Shown: positions 24,560 through 35,450, numbered from the stretch's first letter. The stretch is DNA of 64,000 nt from an uncultured Gammaproteobacteria bacterium (GCA_947258755.1 CAMYJO010000009.1:1-64000); one strand, 5' to 3'. Notes: generated from the sequence alone by a model not told the origin. Numbers and translations are program-made.

Positions 24560-24600
24560 TTGATCCAGATCAATATTTCATCCCCATTTATTCCTATACT
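24560..24600 (+). promoter_or_regulatory. FNR/ANR-type box with class II spaced -10
   Basis: Perfect TTGATccagATCAA (24560-24573) and TATACT (24595-24600). Confidence 0.65.
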
Positions 24601-24659
24601 GCAATTTCATCCCAGCGACCATAAACTCAAGGGGAATAGCGCATCGCGATGACAAGCTA

Positions 24660-24743
24660 ATGGCATCCAACCGCGCCAAGACCATCATGGTATTAATCGG
24701 CTTCATGTGTGTCATTATCATCCTGTCTAATATGCTGGCGTAA
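24660..24743 (+). CDS. Possible 27-aa single-TM micropeptide
   Basis: ATG...TAA encodes MASNRAKTIMVLIGFMCVIIILSNMLA, about 50 nt downstream of the predicted FNR-type promoter; weak Shine-Dalgarno. Confidence 0.35.
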   Translation: MASNRAKTIMVLIGFMCVIIILSNMLA

Positions 24744-24959
24744 TTTAAGCTGTATCAGCATCCTGAACAGGCATACAAAAGCTGTTCCTGCGCCCGGTGT
24801 TTTTGCACAAGGCGTAGCTTATACTGCGCATGACCTTGAGGAAATGATTCTGTCCCTGGAATAAGTTATTATTGCAACTCAGGTAAATGCCGGACTCAAC
24901 GAAAGCTCATTGACTCAAACCAAGCTGCGAATGACAAACCCTACAGATTATTTACGTCT

Positions 24960-25691
24960 ATGCCCGCCCCTTACTGGATAGAAGAAGACTGCCCGGATTA
25001 CCGCTTCCCTGATGTCAGCCTGTCGCTGACAGACCCTGATGGATTACTGGCCATCGGCGGCGACCTGTCGCAGGCGCGTCTGCTCAGCGCCTATCAATCC
25101 GGCGTTTTCCCCTGGTATTCAGCAGGACAACCTATTTTGTGGTGGTCGCCTGACCCGCGTTTTGTGTTATTCCCTGAGCATCTGAAAGTCTCACGGAGCC
25201 TACGCAAGACCCTACGCAAACAACTCTTTTCATTAACCATCAATAAAGATTTCGATGCCGTCATCAAGGCCTGCTCACATACGGAAAGACCAGGGCAAGA
25301 TGGCACCTGGATTACCGATAAAATGTATCGCGCCTATGTCGATCTTCACAAGGCTGGCTTTGCGCACTCCGTAGAGGCCTGGCAAGATGGGCGTCTGGTC
25401 GGTGGCCTTTACGGCGTCGCCATCGGAGGCGTTTTTTTTGGTGAGTCGATGTTCAGTCTCGAAACAGATGCATCAAAGGTAGCTTTCGCTTGCTTTGTCA
25501 GACATATCCACAAACTGGGTTTTAAGCTCATTGATTGTCAGGTCTATACACGCCATTTACACAGCCTCGGTGCCGAACCTATTTCCCGCATGCAGTTTAT
25601 ACAACTATTGAAGCAGCATTGCACAACGAAACGTGAGCCGATCCTATTACCCACGGGTAACATCGAATGCAACTTCGACTCATCGCTATAG
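24960..25691 (+). CDS. aat: Leucyl/phenylalanyl-tRNA--protein transferase
   Basis: DGLLAIGGDLS, GVFPWYSAGQPILWWSPDPR, GGVFFGESMFS. Confidence 0.97.
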   Translation: MPAPYWIEEDCPDYRFPDVSLSLTDPDGLLAIGGDLSQARLLSAYQSGVFPWYSAGQPILWWSPDPRFVLFPEHLKVSRSLRKTLRKQLFSLTINKDFDAVIKACSHTERPGQDGTWITDKMYRAYVDLHKAGFAHSVEAWQDGRLVGGLYGVAIGGVFFGESMFSLETDASKVAFACFVRHIHKLGFKLIDCQVYTRHLHSLGAEPISRMQFIQLLKQHCTTKREPILLPTGNIECNFDSSL

Positions 25692-25781
25692 GCCGCTTGC
25701 ATGACATAGCGTATTGCTTCCCCGACCAATCTGGCGCAAAATAGTCTTCATTCCGGTTTATAAACCGAATTAGCACTTTCC

Positions 25782-26522
25782 ATGAATAAACAAAACTCGC
25801 ACTCTGACAAGCCCGACAATCCCGAGCAGCTACGCCTGTCTTTTTATTCGACGCCGACACATGATTGCAGCTACCTTGATGACCGTCAGGCCATCACGCT
25901 ATTCGCTGATCCACAGGCCGAACTGGATAACCATATCTACTCGACCCTGTCGCAATATGGCTTCCGCCGTAGCGGCAAGCATATCTATCGTCCATCCTGC
26001 CCAAGCTGCAATGCCTGCATCCCGATCAGGGTACCGGTCAATGACTTTGCCCCCAAACGCAGCCATAAACGTGTCTGGCGCGCCAATCAGGATATTGTCG
26101 TAGATATGCATGGAGCCGAATTCAGACAGGAACAGCATGCGCTCTATGTTAAATATATTCAGGCACGCCACCCCGATGGCGGCATGAATGATCCAGACCC
26201 TGATAAATATATGGAATTTTTGACCAGTGAGTGGAGTGTCACCCGCTTCATGGAATTTCGCCTCGACAAGCAACTGGTGGCCGTTGCCGTCCTCGACCAG
26301 CTCGAAGACGGTTATTCCGCCGTCTATACCTTTTTTGACCCAGACCTGCCACAACGCAGCCTCGGCACCCTGGGAATCCTATGGAGCATTGAATTTACCC
26401 GCAAACTACAGCTGGAATGGCTATACCTCGGCTATCTGATCAAGGAAAGCCCGAAAATGCGTTATAAAACCCAATTTCAGCCCCAACAGGGCTTTATAAA
26501 TGGTCAATGGGGTTATATTTAA
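25782..26522 (+). CDS. bpt: Aspartate/glutamate leucyltransferase (Bpt/Ate family)
   Basis: CSYLDDRQAITLFADP, GFRRSGKHIYRPSCPSCNACIPIRVPV; follows aat. Confidence 0.94.
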   Translation: MNKQNSHSDKPDNPEQLRLSFYSTPTHDCSYLDDRQAITLFADPQAELDNHIYSTLSQYGFRRSGKHIYRPSCPSCNACIPIRVPVNDFAPKRSHKRVWRANQDIVVDMHGAEFRQEQHALYVKYIQARHPDGGMNDPDPDKYMEFLTSEWSVTRFMEFRLDKQLVAVAVLDQLEDGYSAVYTFFDPDLPQRSLGTLGILWSIEFTRKLQLEWLYLGYLIKESPKMRYKTQFQPQQGFINGQWGYI

Positions 26523-26626
26523 ATTATTGTTTTTATTGTTTTTTAATCTATTTCCCCACCTATCTGTGCTGCCTGCCCAGGATTTTAAAGAAATTGTCAT
26601 AATTGACCGCTAATATGGTCAGGACC

Positions 26627-26668
26627 GTGATTTATATCAATTCACGGATACATATTAGGCTCTATACT
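26627..26668 (+). promoter_or_regulatory. FNR-like box (GTGATttatATCAA) with class II spaced TATACT
   Basis: Box 26627-26640 and -10 26663-26668. Confidence 0.55.
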
Positions 26669-26705
26669 TAAATTAGAGTAAAAAACCAGCACCAAGGAGC
26701 GCACT

Positions 26706-26942
26706 ATGTTGAGCTTCATCTACAATCTGGCGAGCAGCTTTGAATCATCACATGGTCTACGGCCCAACCTCCTCTATTTAAACCAGTCCCATCTGCGCTA
26801 TCTGGCGGAAGGATTCGGCAATGATTATGACCTGTTTCAGATTAAGAACATGCTGCAAATGGAAATCATTATCGATAATGAGGCTGTACACCCACATGTG
26901 GCCTGGACGCGGATAGCCGATAGAAAGGCGGCCAACTTCTAA
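26706..26942 (+). CDS. Hypothetical small protein (78 aa)
   Basis: AAGGAG Shine-Dalgarno at about 26694 with a well-placed ATG; promoter-like elements upstream. Confidence 0.75.
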   Translation: MLSFIYNLASSFESSHGLRPNLLYLNQSHLRYLAEGFGNDYDLFQIKNMLQMEIIIDNEAVHPHVAWTRIADRKAANF

Positions 26943-27119
26943 GTCAGGCCGATTTATGACAGTAGCGGCATATGTCCGCCCCCGACACCCGGTTTTGCCC
27001 TGATATGGGCAAAACGACCTTTTCCACTCCCGTAAAAAATTTGACCGTGATTCGCTACATTTCGCGCGCAGTTTAGCGTACAATACGCCGCTGTGTTAAA
27101 CGATGTAGGTAAAGTCTGA

Positions 27120-27338
27120 ATGGCCAAAGAAGATAGTATAGAAATGCAGGGAACGGTGGTTGATACCCTGCCCAATACAACATTCCGGGTTGAACTGGAA
27201 AACGGGCATATAGTCACGGCCCATATCTCGGGGAAAATGCGTAAGAATTATATCCGTATCCTGACCGGCGATACCGTGACCGTACAACTAACGCCTTATG
27301 ATCTCAGCAAGGGCAGGATTGTCTACCGCGCTCGATAA
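27120..27338 (+). CDS. infA: Translation initiation factor IF-1
   Basis: [51 protein letters not shown]. Confidence 0.98.
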   Translation: MAKEDSIEMQGTVVDTLPNTTFRVELENGHIVTAHISGKMRKNYIRILTGDTVTVQLTPYDLSKGRIVYRAR

Positions 27339-27365
27339 CACCCCTCTCCACTAAATAGCCAGCGT

Positions 27366-29627
27366 TCAGCTTTCCAGCAGTTCCTCATTTTCATATTCGA
27401 GTACCAGATCATCATTTTCAACGGTCACAAGAATATGTCCGCCTTGCGCAAGTTTGCCAAATAATAATTCTTCTGCCAGTGGCTTTTTAACATGTTCACT
27501 GATCAGGCGCGCCATCGGCCTGGCCCCCATGTGCGGATCATAACCATGTTCGGCGATCCATTCACGTGCCTTCATATCAATATCGATGGTAACTTTTTTC
27601 TGTTCCAATTGCGCTTCAAGCTCGATAATGAATTTATCGACGACATTGCCGATATGTTTTCTGTCGAGTGACTGGAATTGAATGATCGCGTCCAGTCGAT
27701 TTCGGAACTCCGGCGTAAACGCCTTTTTGATCGCTTCCAGACCGTCACTGGAATGATCCTGACGGCTGAAGCCTATAGACTCGCGGCTAATCCTGTCAGC
27801 GCCTGCATTGGTGGTCATGACCAGAACGACATTACGGAAATCGGCACTGCGGCCATTATTGTCCGTCAGCGTACCGTGATCCATAACCTGCAATAACAGA
27901 TTAAATACATCCGGATGGGCCTTTTCAATTTCATCCAACAAAAGAACAGCATGTGGGTGCTTGATAACAGCGTCGGTTAATAGTCCGCCCTGATCAAAAC
28001 CGACATAACCTGGCGGCGCACCGATCAAACGTGAAACGGTATGACGTTCCATGTATTCGGACATGTCAAAACGGATCAGTTCAATGCCCATAATCATGGC
28101 CAACTGACGTGTTACCTCGGTCTTGCCCACACCCGTGGGTCCTGCAAACAAGAAAGAACCGATTGGTTTTTCTATATTCCCCAGGCCCGAACGCGACATC
28201 TTGATAGCGGAAGACAGGGCTTCGATGGCATTGTCCTGCCCATACACAACCAGTTTCAGATCGCGCTCCAGATTTTTCATCGCATCCAGATCAGTAGCGG
28301 ATACACTCTTTGGTGGTATCCGTGCAATCTTGGCAATAATATTTTCAATGTCAGCAACGCCGATAGTCTTCTTACGTTTCGAAGGTGGCTTCAGTTGCAT
28401 GTTGGCACCCGCTTCGTCAATGACATCAATCGCCTTGTCCGGCAGGTGCCTGTCGTTAATGTAACGTTCGGATAATTCAACAGCCACACGTAAAGCCTTT
28501 GGAGAGTATTTGATCTTGTGATGCTCTTCAAAGCGGCTCTTAAGCCCCTTCAGGATCTTGATCGCATCTTCGACACTTGGCTCCTCAACATCAATCTTTT
28601 GGAAACGCCTGGCCAAAGCCCTGTCCTTTTCAAATATGCCACGGTATTCCTGGTAGGTCGTAGAGCCAATACATTTGAGCTGACCGTTTGCCAACATGGG
28701 CTTGATCAGATTGGAGGCATCCATGACACCACCGCTGGCGGAACCTGCACCGATGATGGTATGAATTTCGTCAATAAACAAAACAGCACCCGGCTCCTTT
28801 TTAAGCTGCGCCAGTACCGCTTTCAGACGTTTCTCAAAGTCCCCGCGATATTTTGTTCCCGCTACCAGGGCACCCAAATCCAGCGAGTAGATGGTGCTGT
28901 CTGCCAATACCTCGGGAACTTCTTCATCCACGATCATCTTGGCAAGACCTTCGGCGATAGCCGTCTTACCAACACCGGCCTCACCAACCAGGATCGGATT
29001 GTTCTTGCGTCGCCGACAAAGAATCTGCACGGTCCTTTCAATCTCGGCTTCACGCCCAATCAACGGATCGATCTTGCCCTGCATCGCCAGCTGGTTTAGA
29101 TTTTCTGCAAACGATTCCAGAGCCGATTTACTGCTCTCTTGAACCTGAGTTTCTTCCTCAACCAGATCATCGCTACTGCCAGTGCCATCTTCCCCAATTT
29201 TGGAAATGCCATGTGATATATAATTGACCACATCCAGCCTGGAGATATTTTGCTTGTTAAGGAAATAAACAGCCTGCGACTCCTGCTCACTATAAATAGC
29301 TACCAGGACATTAGCGCCCGTCACTTCGTCATGCCCCGAGGATTGCACATGTAGCACGGCACGTTGTAAGACACGTTGAAAGCCCAGGGTCGGTTGGGTC
29401 TCGCGTAAATCGTTGGGCCCTAGTAGTGGTGTCGTTTCTTCGAGAAAATTATTCAGTTCGGATTTCAGTTGCTCAAGATCAGCTCCACATGCGCGCAGCA
29501 CTTCGGCGGCAGTTGGATTATCCGTCAGGGATAACAGCAGGTGTTCGACTGTCATGAATTCATAGCGTTTCTCTCGGGCCTCATTAAAGGCCTGGTTAAG
29601 AGTAAATTCAAGTTCTTTGCTTAGCAT
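27366..29627 (-). CDS. clpA: ATP-dependent Clp protease ATP-binding subunit ClpA
   Basis: Clp_N repeat, two AAA+ modules, adjacent to clpS. Confidence 0.97.
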   Translation of the reverse strand: MLSKELEFTLNQAFNEAREKRYEFMTVEHLLLSLTDNPTAAEVLRACGADLEQLKSELNNFLEETTPLLGPNDLRETQPTLGFQRVLQRAVLHVQSSGHDEVTGANVLVAIYSEQESQAVYFLNKQNISRLDVVNYISHGISKIGEDGTGSSDDLVEEETQVQESSKSALESFAENLNQLAMQGKIDPLIGREAEIERTVQILCRRRKNNPILVGEAGVGKTAIAEGLAKMIVDEEVPEVLADSTIYSLDLGALVAGTKYRGDFEKRLKAVLAQLKKEPGAVLFIDEIHTIIGAGSASGGVMDASNLIKPMLANGQLKCIGSTTYQEYRGIFEKDRALARRFQKIDVEEPSVEDAIKILKGLKSRFEEHHKIKYSPKALRVAVELSERYINDRHLPDKAIDVIDEAGANMQLKPPSKRKKTIGVADIENIIAKIARIPPKSVSATDLDAMKNLERDLKLVVYGQDNAIEALSSAIKMSRSGLGNIEKPIGSFLFAGPTGVGKTEVTRQLAMIMGIELIRFDMSEYMERHTVSRLIGAPPGYVGFDQGGLLTDAVIKHPHAVLLLDEIEKAHPDVFNLLLQVMDHGTLTDNNGRSADFRNVVLVMTTNAGADRISRESIGFSRQDHSSDGLEAIKKAFTPEFRNRLDAIIQFQSLDRKHIGNVVDKFIIELEAQLEQKKVTIDIDMKAREWIAEHGYDPHMGARPMARLISEHVKKPLAEELLFGKLAQGGHILVTVENDDLVLEYENEELLES

Positions 29628-29648
29628 AACCGCACCACCACTATAATA

Positions 29649-29969
29649 TCAGGCTGTCTCCATTGCACATAACAATGGATGTTGATGAGTTCGAGAAAAT
29701 TCATTCACCTGGGCTACCTTGGTTTCAGCAATATCTCTAGTAAATAAACCGCAAACACCTTTACCGCGGGTGTGCACATGCAACATGACCTGTGTCGCCT
29801 TTTCCCTGTTCATGGAAAAGAACTTTTCCAGTATCTGCACAACAAACTCCATAGGAGTATAATCGTCATTATGGATGATGACTTTATACATAGGAGGCAC
29901 TTTTGTCTCTGGTCGTGCCTCTTCCAGGGCCAGGTCATCACCTGATGATGTTTTTTTAATATTACTCAT
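29649..29969 (-). CDS. clpS: ATP-dependent Clp protease adaptor ClpS
   Basis: [28 protein letters not shown]. Confidence 0.96.
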   Translation of the reverse strand: MSNIKKTSSGDDLALEEARPETKVPPMYKVIIHNDDYTPMEFVVQILEKFFSMNREKATQVMLHVHTRGKGVCGLFTRDIAETKVAQVNEFSRTHQHPLLCAMETA

Positions 29970-30287
29970 ATCTATAATTCTAATACAATTTTTCCAGTTT
30001 TCACGATCTTGGCCGAGGGTGATATCTCTCAGCAACTCATCAACTGATCATAGCAGATATGGGGTGCTGAGATAATGCAACCTATTTGACCTTATATTAT
30101 CAAAGGTTAAATACAAATTAATACTTGACTAATTTACTGCGAGGAATAAAGTGTACTGGCAGGCTCGCAAAACAATAATAATATTCCTGTTGGAGAACAT
30201 GGTGTCGACATGCTCTCATTTCAAGCTCGACGCCATCATTTATGGAAAGGCTATAGCCTAATAGAAACAACAAGAGGTAGGAGTCAA

Positions 30288-30494
30288 ATGGCGACTGGAA
30301 CAGTTAAATGGTTTAGTAACTCAAAGGGATATGGCTTCATCATGTCAACCGATAACGATGAAGATATTTTTGCTCATTTCTCTGCCATTGAAATGGACGG
30401 GTATAAAACCCTGAAACAGGGCCAGCCTGTGGAATTCGATGTCACCGAAGGACCAAAGGGCTTAACCGCCACTAAAATTCGCATGCCGAATTAG
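30288..30494 (+). CDS. cspD: Cold-shock domain protein (CspD-like)
   Basis: MATGTVKWFSNSKGYGFIMSTDNDEDIFAHFSAIEMDGYKTL; divergent from clpS. Confidence 0.93.
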   Translation: MATGTVKWFSNSKGYGFIMSTDNDEDIFAHFSAIEMDGYKTLKQGQPVEFDVTEGPKGLTATKIRMPN

Positions 30495-30879
30495 TCGGCA
30501 CGCTAGCAACCCCGCTCCGGTTCTGAATACCGACGGAACAAGGTACCTGGACTGGACACGCCATTAAGTTGCGTTAATGGCGCTAGATATCTTGCGGCTC
30601 TCAGATTGCCTCTCACCCCGCTTCTCACAGGCTACTGGTATGAGCTATTCCTAGGTAACAGCAGCGTTTCATCAATGAAACTCAGATACGTCACCATGCA
30701 TTCAATGGTTCGTGCCTGCATATAAGCAAAAGCTCCTCCGCAGGCCAAGCTTAAGACAAGCTGTTTTGCCAAACCGATTAAAGCATGATACAAAACCATA
30801 CTTAAATCATTGCCCTTTGCCGAAATCGGCTATTCATTTAATCTCTAATTCATTAAAGACCAGCAGACCAAGCAATCCC

Positions 30880-31326
30880 ATGACCTGGAAACCCCATGTA
30901 ACCGTCGCCGCCATTGCCCAGATACAAGGGAAATTCCTGATGGTGGAAGAAGTCATCGATGGTAGCATTGTCTATAACCAACCCGCAGGACACCTGGAGC
31001 CCGGTGAAACCTTACTACAGGCCGTGGTCCGCGAAACCCTGGAAGAAACCGCCTGGCATTTCAAGCCGAATGCCGTTACCGGCATCTACCAATGGCATAA
31101 CAATAAAAGTGACACCTCTTTTATCCGTTTTTGTTTTTCCGGGGATTGCCTGCAGCATGATCAGCACCGTCCTCTCGACAGCGACATTCAACAGGCCGTC
31201 TGGTTAAGCATGGATGACATCGAAAAAAGAAGCCGGGACTTACGCAGCCCCATGGTGTTGCAATGCCTGCGTGATTACCTGAATGGCAACCAACAACCCT
31301 TGTCGATCCTGACCGGGCTGGCCTAA
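30880..31326 (+). CDS. NUDIX hydrolase (NudJ-like)
   Basis: Nudix box [23 protein letters not shown]; start [14 protein letters not shown]. Confidence 0.92.
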   Translation: MTWKPHVTVAAIAQIQGKFLMVEEVIDGSIVYNQPAGHLEPGETLLQAVVRETLEETAWHFKPNAVTGIYQWHNNKSDTSFIRFCFSGDCLQHDQHRPLDSDIQQAVWLSMDDIEKRSRDLRSPMVLQCLRDYLNGNQQPLSILTGLA

Positions 31327-32405
31327 TGAAGCAGAACAAGAAAATCATTGTCGGCATGTCCGGTGGTGTTGATTCCGCGGTCGCTGCTCTACTGTTACTT
31401 GAGCAGGGTTATCAGGTAGAAGGCCTGTTCATGAAAAACTGGGAAGAAGACGATACCGATGAGTTTTGCACCGCCGAACAAGACCTGAAGGATGCGGCAT
31501 CGGTCTGCACGACGCTAGGCATGCCCCTGCATACCGTAAACTTCTCAACCGAATACTGGGACCGCGTATTTGAATACTTCCTGGCCGAGTATCGCGCCGG
31601 TCGCACGCCAAACCCGGACATTATGTGCAATAAAGAGATTAAATTCAGGGCCTTCCTCGATTATGCATTAGACTTGGGGGCCGACGGCATTGCCACTGGA
31701 CACTATGCCCGGATTGACCAACATCAGGGGCGATATCGCCTGAAAAAAGGGCTGGACGAGAATAAGGACCAGAGCTACTTTCTTTATGCCGTTGGACAAA
31801 AACCACTAAGCCAAAGTCTGTTTCCGATCGGCGAACTGCAGAAGTCCGAAGTGCGTACGCTTGCCGAGAAAAATCATTTTACTAACGCCCGCAAAAAAGA
31901 CAGTACCGGCATATGCTTTATTGGCGAAAGAAATTTTCGCGAATTTCTGCAAACCTACCTGCCTGCACAGCCCGGCGAAATACGTACGGCTGAGGGTGAT
32001 TTAATCGGCACCCACCAGGGACTGATGTACTACACATTGGGTCAACGACAAGGGCTAGGCATTGGCGGTCAGAAAACCGGCTCGGAAGAACCCTGGTATG
32101 TGGCCGACAAAGACCTTGCCAACAATAGGCTTCTGGTCGTGCAGGGACACCATCACCCGTTATTGTACAAACCGGATTTGATCGCCAGGGATTGTCACTG
32201 GATAAATGAAAGTATGCCAACCGCACCCCTGGCTTGCAGCGCAAAAACACGCTATCGGCAAGCCGACCAGGTATGCGAGCTCATCCCGCAAGACAAGGAT
32301 TCTGTCAAAGTGATCTTCAAGGAGCCACAACGCGCTGTTACACCGGGCCAATCAGTAGTATTCTATCAGCAGGATATTTGCCTGGGCGGCGGCATTATCT
32401 GTTAA
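31326..32405 (+). CDS. mnmA: tRNA-specific 2-thiouridylase MnmA
   Basis: [37 protein letters not shown]. Confidence 0.97.
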   Translation: MKQNKKIIVGMSGGVDSAVAALLLLEQGYQVEGLFMKNWEEDDTDEFCTAEQDLKDAASVCTTLGMPLHTVNFSTEYWDRVFEYFLAEYRAGRTPNPDIMCNKEIKFRAFLDYALDLGADGIATGHYARIDQHQGRYRLKKGLDENKDQSYFLYAVGQKPLSQSLFPIGELQKSEVRTLAEKNHFTNARKKDSTGICFIGERNFREFLQTYLPAQPGEIRTAEGDLIGTHQGLMYYTLGQRQGLGIGGQKTGSEEPWYVADKDLANNRLLVVQGHHHPLLYKPDLIARDCHWINESMPTAPLACSAKTRYRQADQVCELIPQDKDSVKVIFKEPQRAVTPGQSVVFYQQDICLGGGIIC

Positions 32406-32443
32406 CAATAGCCAATAACAATTTAATGTAGCCAGATACGGAC

Positions 32444-33244
32444 ATGCAACAGAAGCATTCACACATCATCAAGGTTAGTGGGCTGAACTCTCACTATGGA
32501 GAACGTCAGATCCTGCATGATGTCAATCTTGATGTCAGGGAAGGCGAGATCATGGTCATCATGGGCAGTAGTGGCTCAGGCAAAACAACATTACTTCGCA
32601 CGATGCTCGGCCTGAATAAACCGAGTCAGGGTCAGGTCCACCTGCTGGGCAAAGAAATTACCAGCATGCCAACCAGGGAGCTGTATAAGATTCGCCAACA
32701 GTTTGGCGTCTCCTTCCAGGGTGGCGCATTGTTCAGCTCGATGTCAGTCAAGGAAAACATTCAACTGCCCTTGCGTGAACATACCCAGCTGGATCAAACC
32801 ACGATGGACATTATGTGCCGACTGAAGCTGGAAGTGGTTAACCTGTCCGGTTTCGAGCAACTGATGCCGGGCGAATTATCGGGTGGCATGTTAAAACGCG
32901 TAGCGCTGGCGCGCGCCATTATCATGGATCCGAAACTGCTATTTTTTGATGAGCCCTCGGCCGGGCTCGATCCGGTTGTCTCCGCTGAACTCGATGAATT
33001 GATCATCCGCTTGAAAGACGCCATGAACATGACCATTGTCGTTGTTACCCACGAACTCGAAAGCGCATTTCGTATCGCCGATCGTATCACTGTGATCGAC
33101 CAGGGCTCGGTATTGATTACTGGTAGCGTTGACGAAGTTAAAAACTGCGATAATGAGCGCGTACAAAACCTGCTAAACCGTCGCCCGCGAAATGAAATCA
33201 TCGATGCCGATGAATACATTAAACGCCTGACTGGAACTCAATAA
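32444..33244 (+). CDS. mlaF: Phospholipid ABC transporter ATP-binding protein MlaF
   Basis: ABC ATPase (GSSGSGKTTLLRT, LSGGMLKRVALARA) followed by MlaE/D. Confidence 0.93.
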   Translation: MQQKHSHIIKVSGLNSHYGERQILHDVNLDVREGEIMVIMGSSGSGKTTLLRTMLGLNKPSQGQVHLLGKEITSMPTRELYKIRQQFGVSFQGGALFSSMSVKENIQLPLREHTQLDQTTMDIMCRLKLEVVNLSGFEQLMPGELSGGMLKRVALARAIIMDPKLLFFDEPSAGLDPVVSAELDELIIRLKDAMNMTIVVVTHELESAFRIADRITVIDQGSVLITGSVDEVKNCDNERVQNLLNRRPRNEIIDADEYIKRLTGTQ

Positions 33245-34035
33245 TGTTACGTAACAGCATAGAAAGTCTCGGCCGCAGCATGATCGGGTTCACCCATACC
33301 ACCGGTATGATGGGCGTGTTCCTGTACCAGTGCCTGCGACAATTATTGCTACCACCGCATAAACTGCATGCGATTATCAAGCAGGTCTATTTTATCGGCT
33401 CACGCTCCACCATTGTCATTATTTTTACCGGACTGTTTACCGGTATGGTATTGGCATTACAGGGTTATCATAACCTCAAAGATTTCGGTTCCACGGACCT
33501 GCTCGGGTCCGCCGTCGGCCTTGGCCTGATCCAGGAACTGGGACCGGTATTAACGGCATTGATGGTGATCGGCCGTGCCGGTTCGGCGATATGCGCCGAA
33601 ATTGGCATCATGCGCCATTCTGAACAAATCGACGCACTCGAATGTATGGGTATCGATCCATATCGCTTCCTGATGGTGCCCAAGTTTATCGCCGCGCTGC
33701 TGTCGCTGCCGATCCTGACCTTCCTGTTTGATGTAATCGGCATTCTCGGCGGTTATCTGGTCGGTGTGCAGTTGATGGGGGTCAGTGAAGGCTCCTATTT
33801 CCAGGGCATGTATGCATCGGTCGACTGGGCCGATGTCCGGCTGGGCTTCGTAAAATCGATGATCTTTGCCATACTGATAGTCTGGATTGCGACCTTCAAG
33901 GGTTATTTCCTGCACGTCCTTAAATCGGGCGGGCATGGTGCTGAAGGCGTCAGCCGGGTCACAACCGACACCGTGGTGCTATCATCGGTTATCATCCTGG
34001 CCAGTGATTACCTGATCGGCTCTATTATGTTATAG
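33244..34035 (+). CDS. mlaE: Lipid asymmetry permease MlaE
   Basis: MlaE/YrbE family membrane protein. Confidence 0.95.
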   Translation: MLRNSIESLGRSMIGFTHTTGMMGVFLYQCLRQLLLPPHKLHAIIKQVYFIGSRSTIVIIFTGLFTGMVLALQGYHNLKDFGSTDLLGSAVGLGLIQELGPVLTALMVIGRAGSAICAEIGIMRHSEQIDALECMGIDPYRFLMVPKFIAALLSLPILTFLFDVIGILGGYLVGVQLMGVSEGSYFQGMYASVDWADVRLGFVKSMIFAILIVWIATFKGYFLHVLKSGGHGAEGVSRVTTDTVVLSSVIILASDYLIGSIML

Positions 34036-34088
34036 CGGCATCGTCGCAAACTTTAAGTGCAAAGCGTTATAAAGATAGGATAAATATT

Positions 34089-34541
34089 ATGCAGAAATCC
34101 ATGCTTGAATTAACTGTCGGCAGCTTCATGATCATTGGCCTGGTCTGTTTTTCCTACCTGGCTGTCATCGTCGGTGGGGTTGACTGGTTTAGTGATGAGA
34201 GCTATCGGGTTAAGGCACGTTTTAACTCCATTTCCGGGCTCAAACAGGGCGCGATTGTCGAGATCGCCGGCGTTAAGGTCGGTAAGGTCGAACATATCGA
34301 CCTCGACAATGGCGAATATGAGGCCATTGTGGAACTTTCCTTAAAAAACGGGGTTAAATTACAGGAAGACAGTATCGCCTCGATACGCACGGCTGGCATT
34401 ATTGGCGATCGTTTCGTTAACATCAAACCGGGTGGCGCGGATGATTTAATAGAACCCGGCGGTACGATCATAGAAACAGAATCCGCTATCAGCTTGGAAG
34501 AACTGATCAGCAAATATATTTTCGAAAGCGATAACAAATAA
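34089..34541 (+). CDS. mlaD: Lipid asymmetry protein MlaD (MCE domain)
   Basis: YRVKARFNSISGLKQGAIVEIAGVKVGKVEHI. Confidence 0.95.
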   Translation: MQKSMLELTVGSFMIIGLVCFSYLAVIVGGVDWFSDESYRVKARFNSISGLKQGAIVEIAGVKVGKVEHIDLDNGEYEAIVELSLKNGVKLQEDSIASIRTAGIIGDRFVNIKPGGADDLIEPGGTIIETESAISLEELISKYIFESDNK

Positions 34542-34542
34542 C

Positions 34543-35337
34543 ATGAACAAAACCAATCGCCACGGCAATCACAGACAAGCATGGGTTGGCATGAAGCTGA
34601 TCCTGCTGACCTTTTGCATGCCCTTTCAAGTGCAAGCCGAAACCCAAGCCGGCGCGGCAAGCAACCAGCCTGTCAACAGCATTGCCATTGAAGACGACTT
34701 CACTCAGGAAGATACTGATGAAGTCCAGGTGTCCGACCCATTTCAGCCTTTTAACCGCGCCATGTTCACTTTCAATGACAAGGCCTACGTCCATGTACTC
34801 AAACCAGTGGCCGTCGGCTATCGCAATGTGGTGCCGGAGAAAGGCCGTATTTCAGTGAGCAATTTTTTCAGTAACCTGCTGGCCCCGGTGCGCATCGTCA
34901 ATGCCAGCCTGCAGTTAAAAGGTGAAGATGCGACGAATGAATTCTGGCGCCTGCTGATCAACACCACCCTCGGCCTTGGCGGTTTTTTCGATGTTGCCAA
35001 AAACGACTTCAAGATCGGCATCAAAAAGGAAGATTTTGGCCAGACCCTGGGCCATTACGGTGTCGGCAACGGCCCGTACCTGGTAATACCCTTCCTCGGT
35101 CCGTCTACAGTGCGTGATGGTTTCGGGCTGGTAGTCGATGGTTATGCCTTCGATCCCATGAAGCATATTTTAGAAGATGAAACCGGGGAGCTGGTGACGG
35201 CCAAGCTGTTAGATATTGAAACCGGCCTGTCTCTGGACAAGGACAGCTATGAGGCCATCAAAAAAGATGCGATCGACCCGTACATATTTCTACGCGATGC
35301 CTACATACAATTCAGGGCAGGAGCGGTCGCCAAGTAG
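34543..35337 (+). CDS. mlaA: MlaA/VacJ family lipoprotein-like protein
   Basis: DPFQPFNRAMFTFNDKAYVHVLKPVAVGYRNVVP. Confidence 0.93.
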   Translation: MNKTNRHGNHRQAWVGMKLILLTFCMPFQVQAETQAGAASNQPVNSIAIEDDFTQEDTDEVQVSDPFQPFNRAMFTFNDKAYVHVLKPVAVGYRNVVPEKGRISVSNFFSNLLAPVRIVNASLQLKGEDATNEFWRLLINTTLGLGGFFDVAKNDFKIGIKKEDFGQTLGHYGVGNGPYLVIPFLGPSTVRDGFGLVVDGYAFDPMKHILEDETGELVTAKLLDIETGLSLDKDSYEAIKKDAIDPYIFLRDAYIQFRAGAVAK

Positions 35338-35450
35338 AGCCCTGGTTACATTTGCAGCAATAATGACATGAAATAACGATATTTTCACGAACATGGCACT
35401 TTTCGTCTGGCGCCAGGTCAGATAAAATAGCATCAAAAGGACTAATAACC

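Noticed and set aside
27678-29142. Several plus-strand ORFs antisense to clpA
   Set aside because: Shadow ORFs of a conserved gene
30495-30711. Possible ncRNA or tRNA between cspD and nudix
   Set aside because: No cloverleaf, CCA end or convincing hairpin/terminator recognised
30712-30879. N-terminal extension of the NUDIX ORF
   Set aside because: Extension lacks domain similarity; [11 protein letters not shown] start at 30880 matches the family
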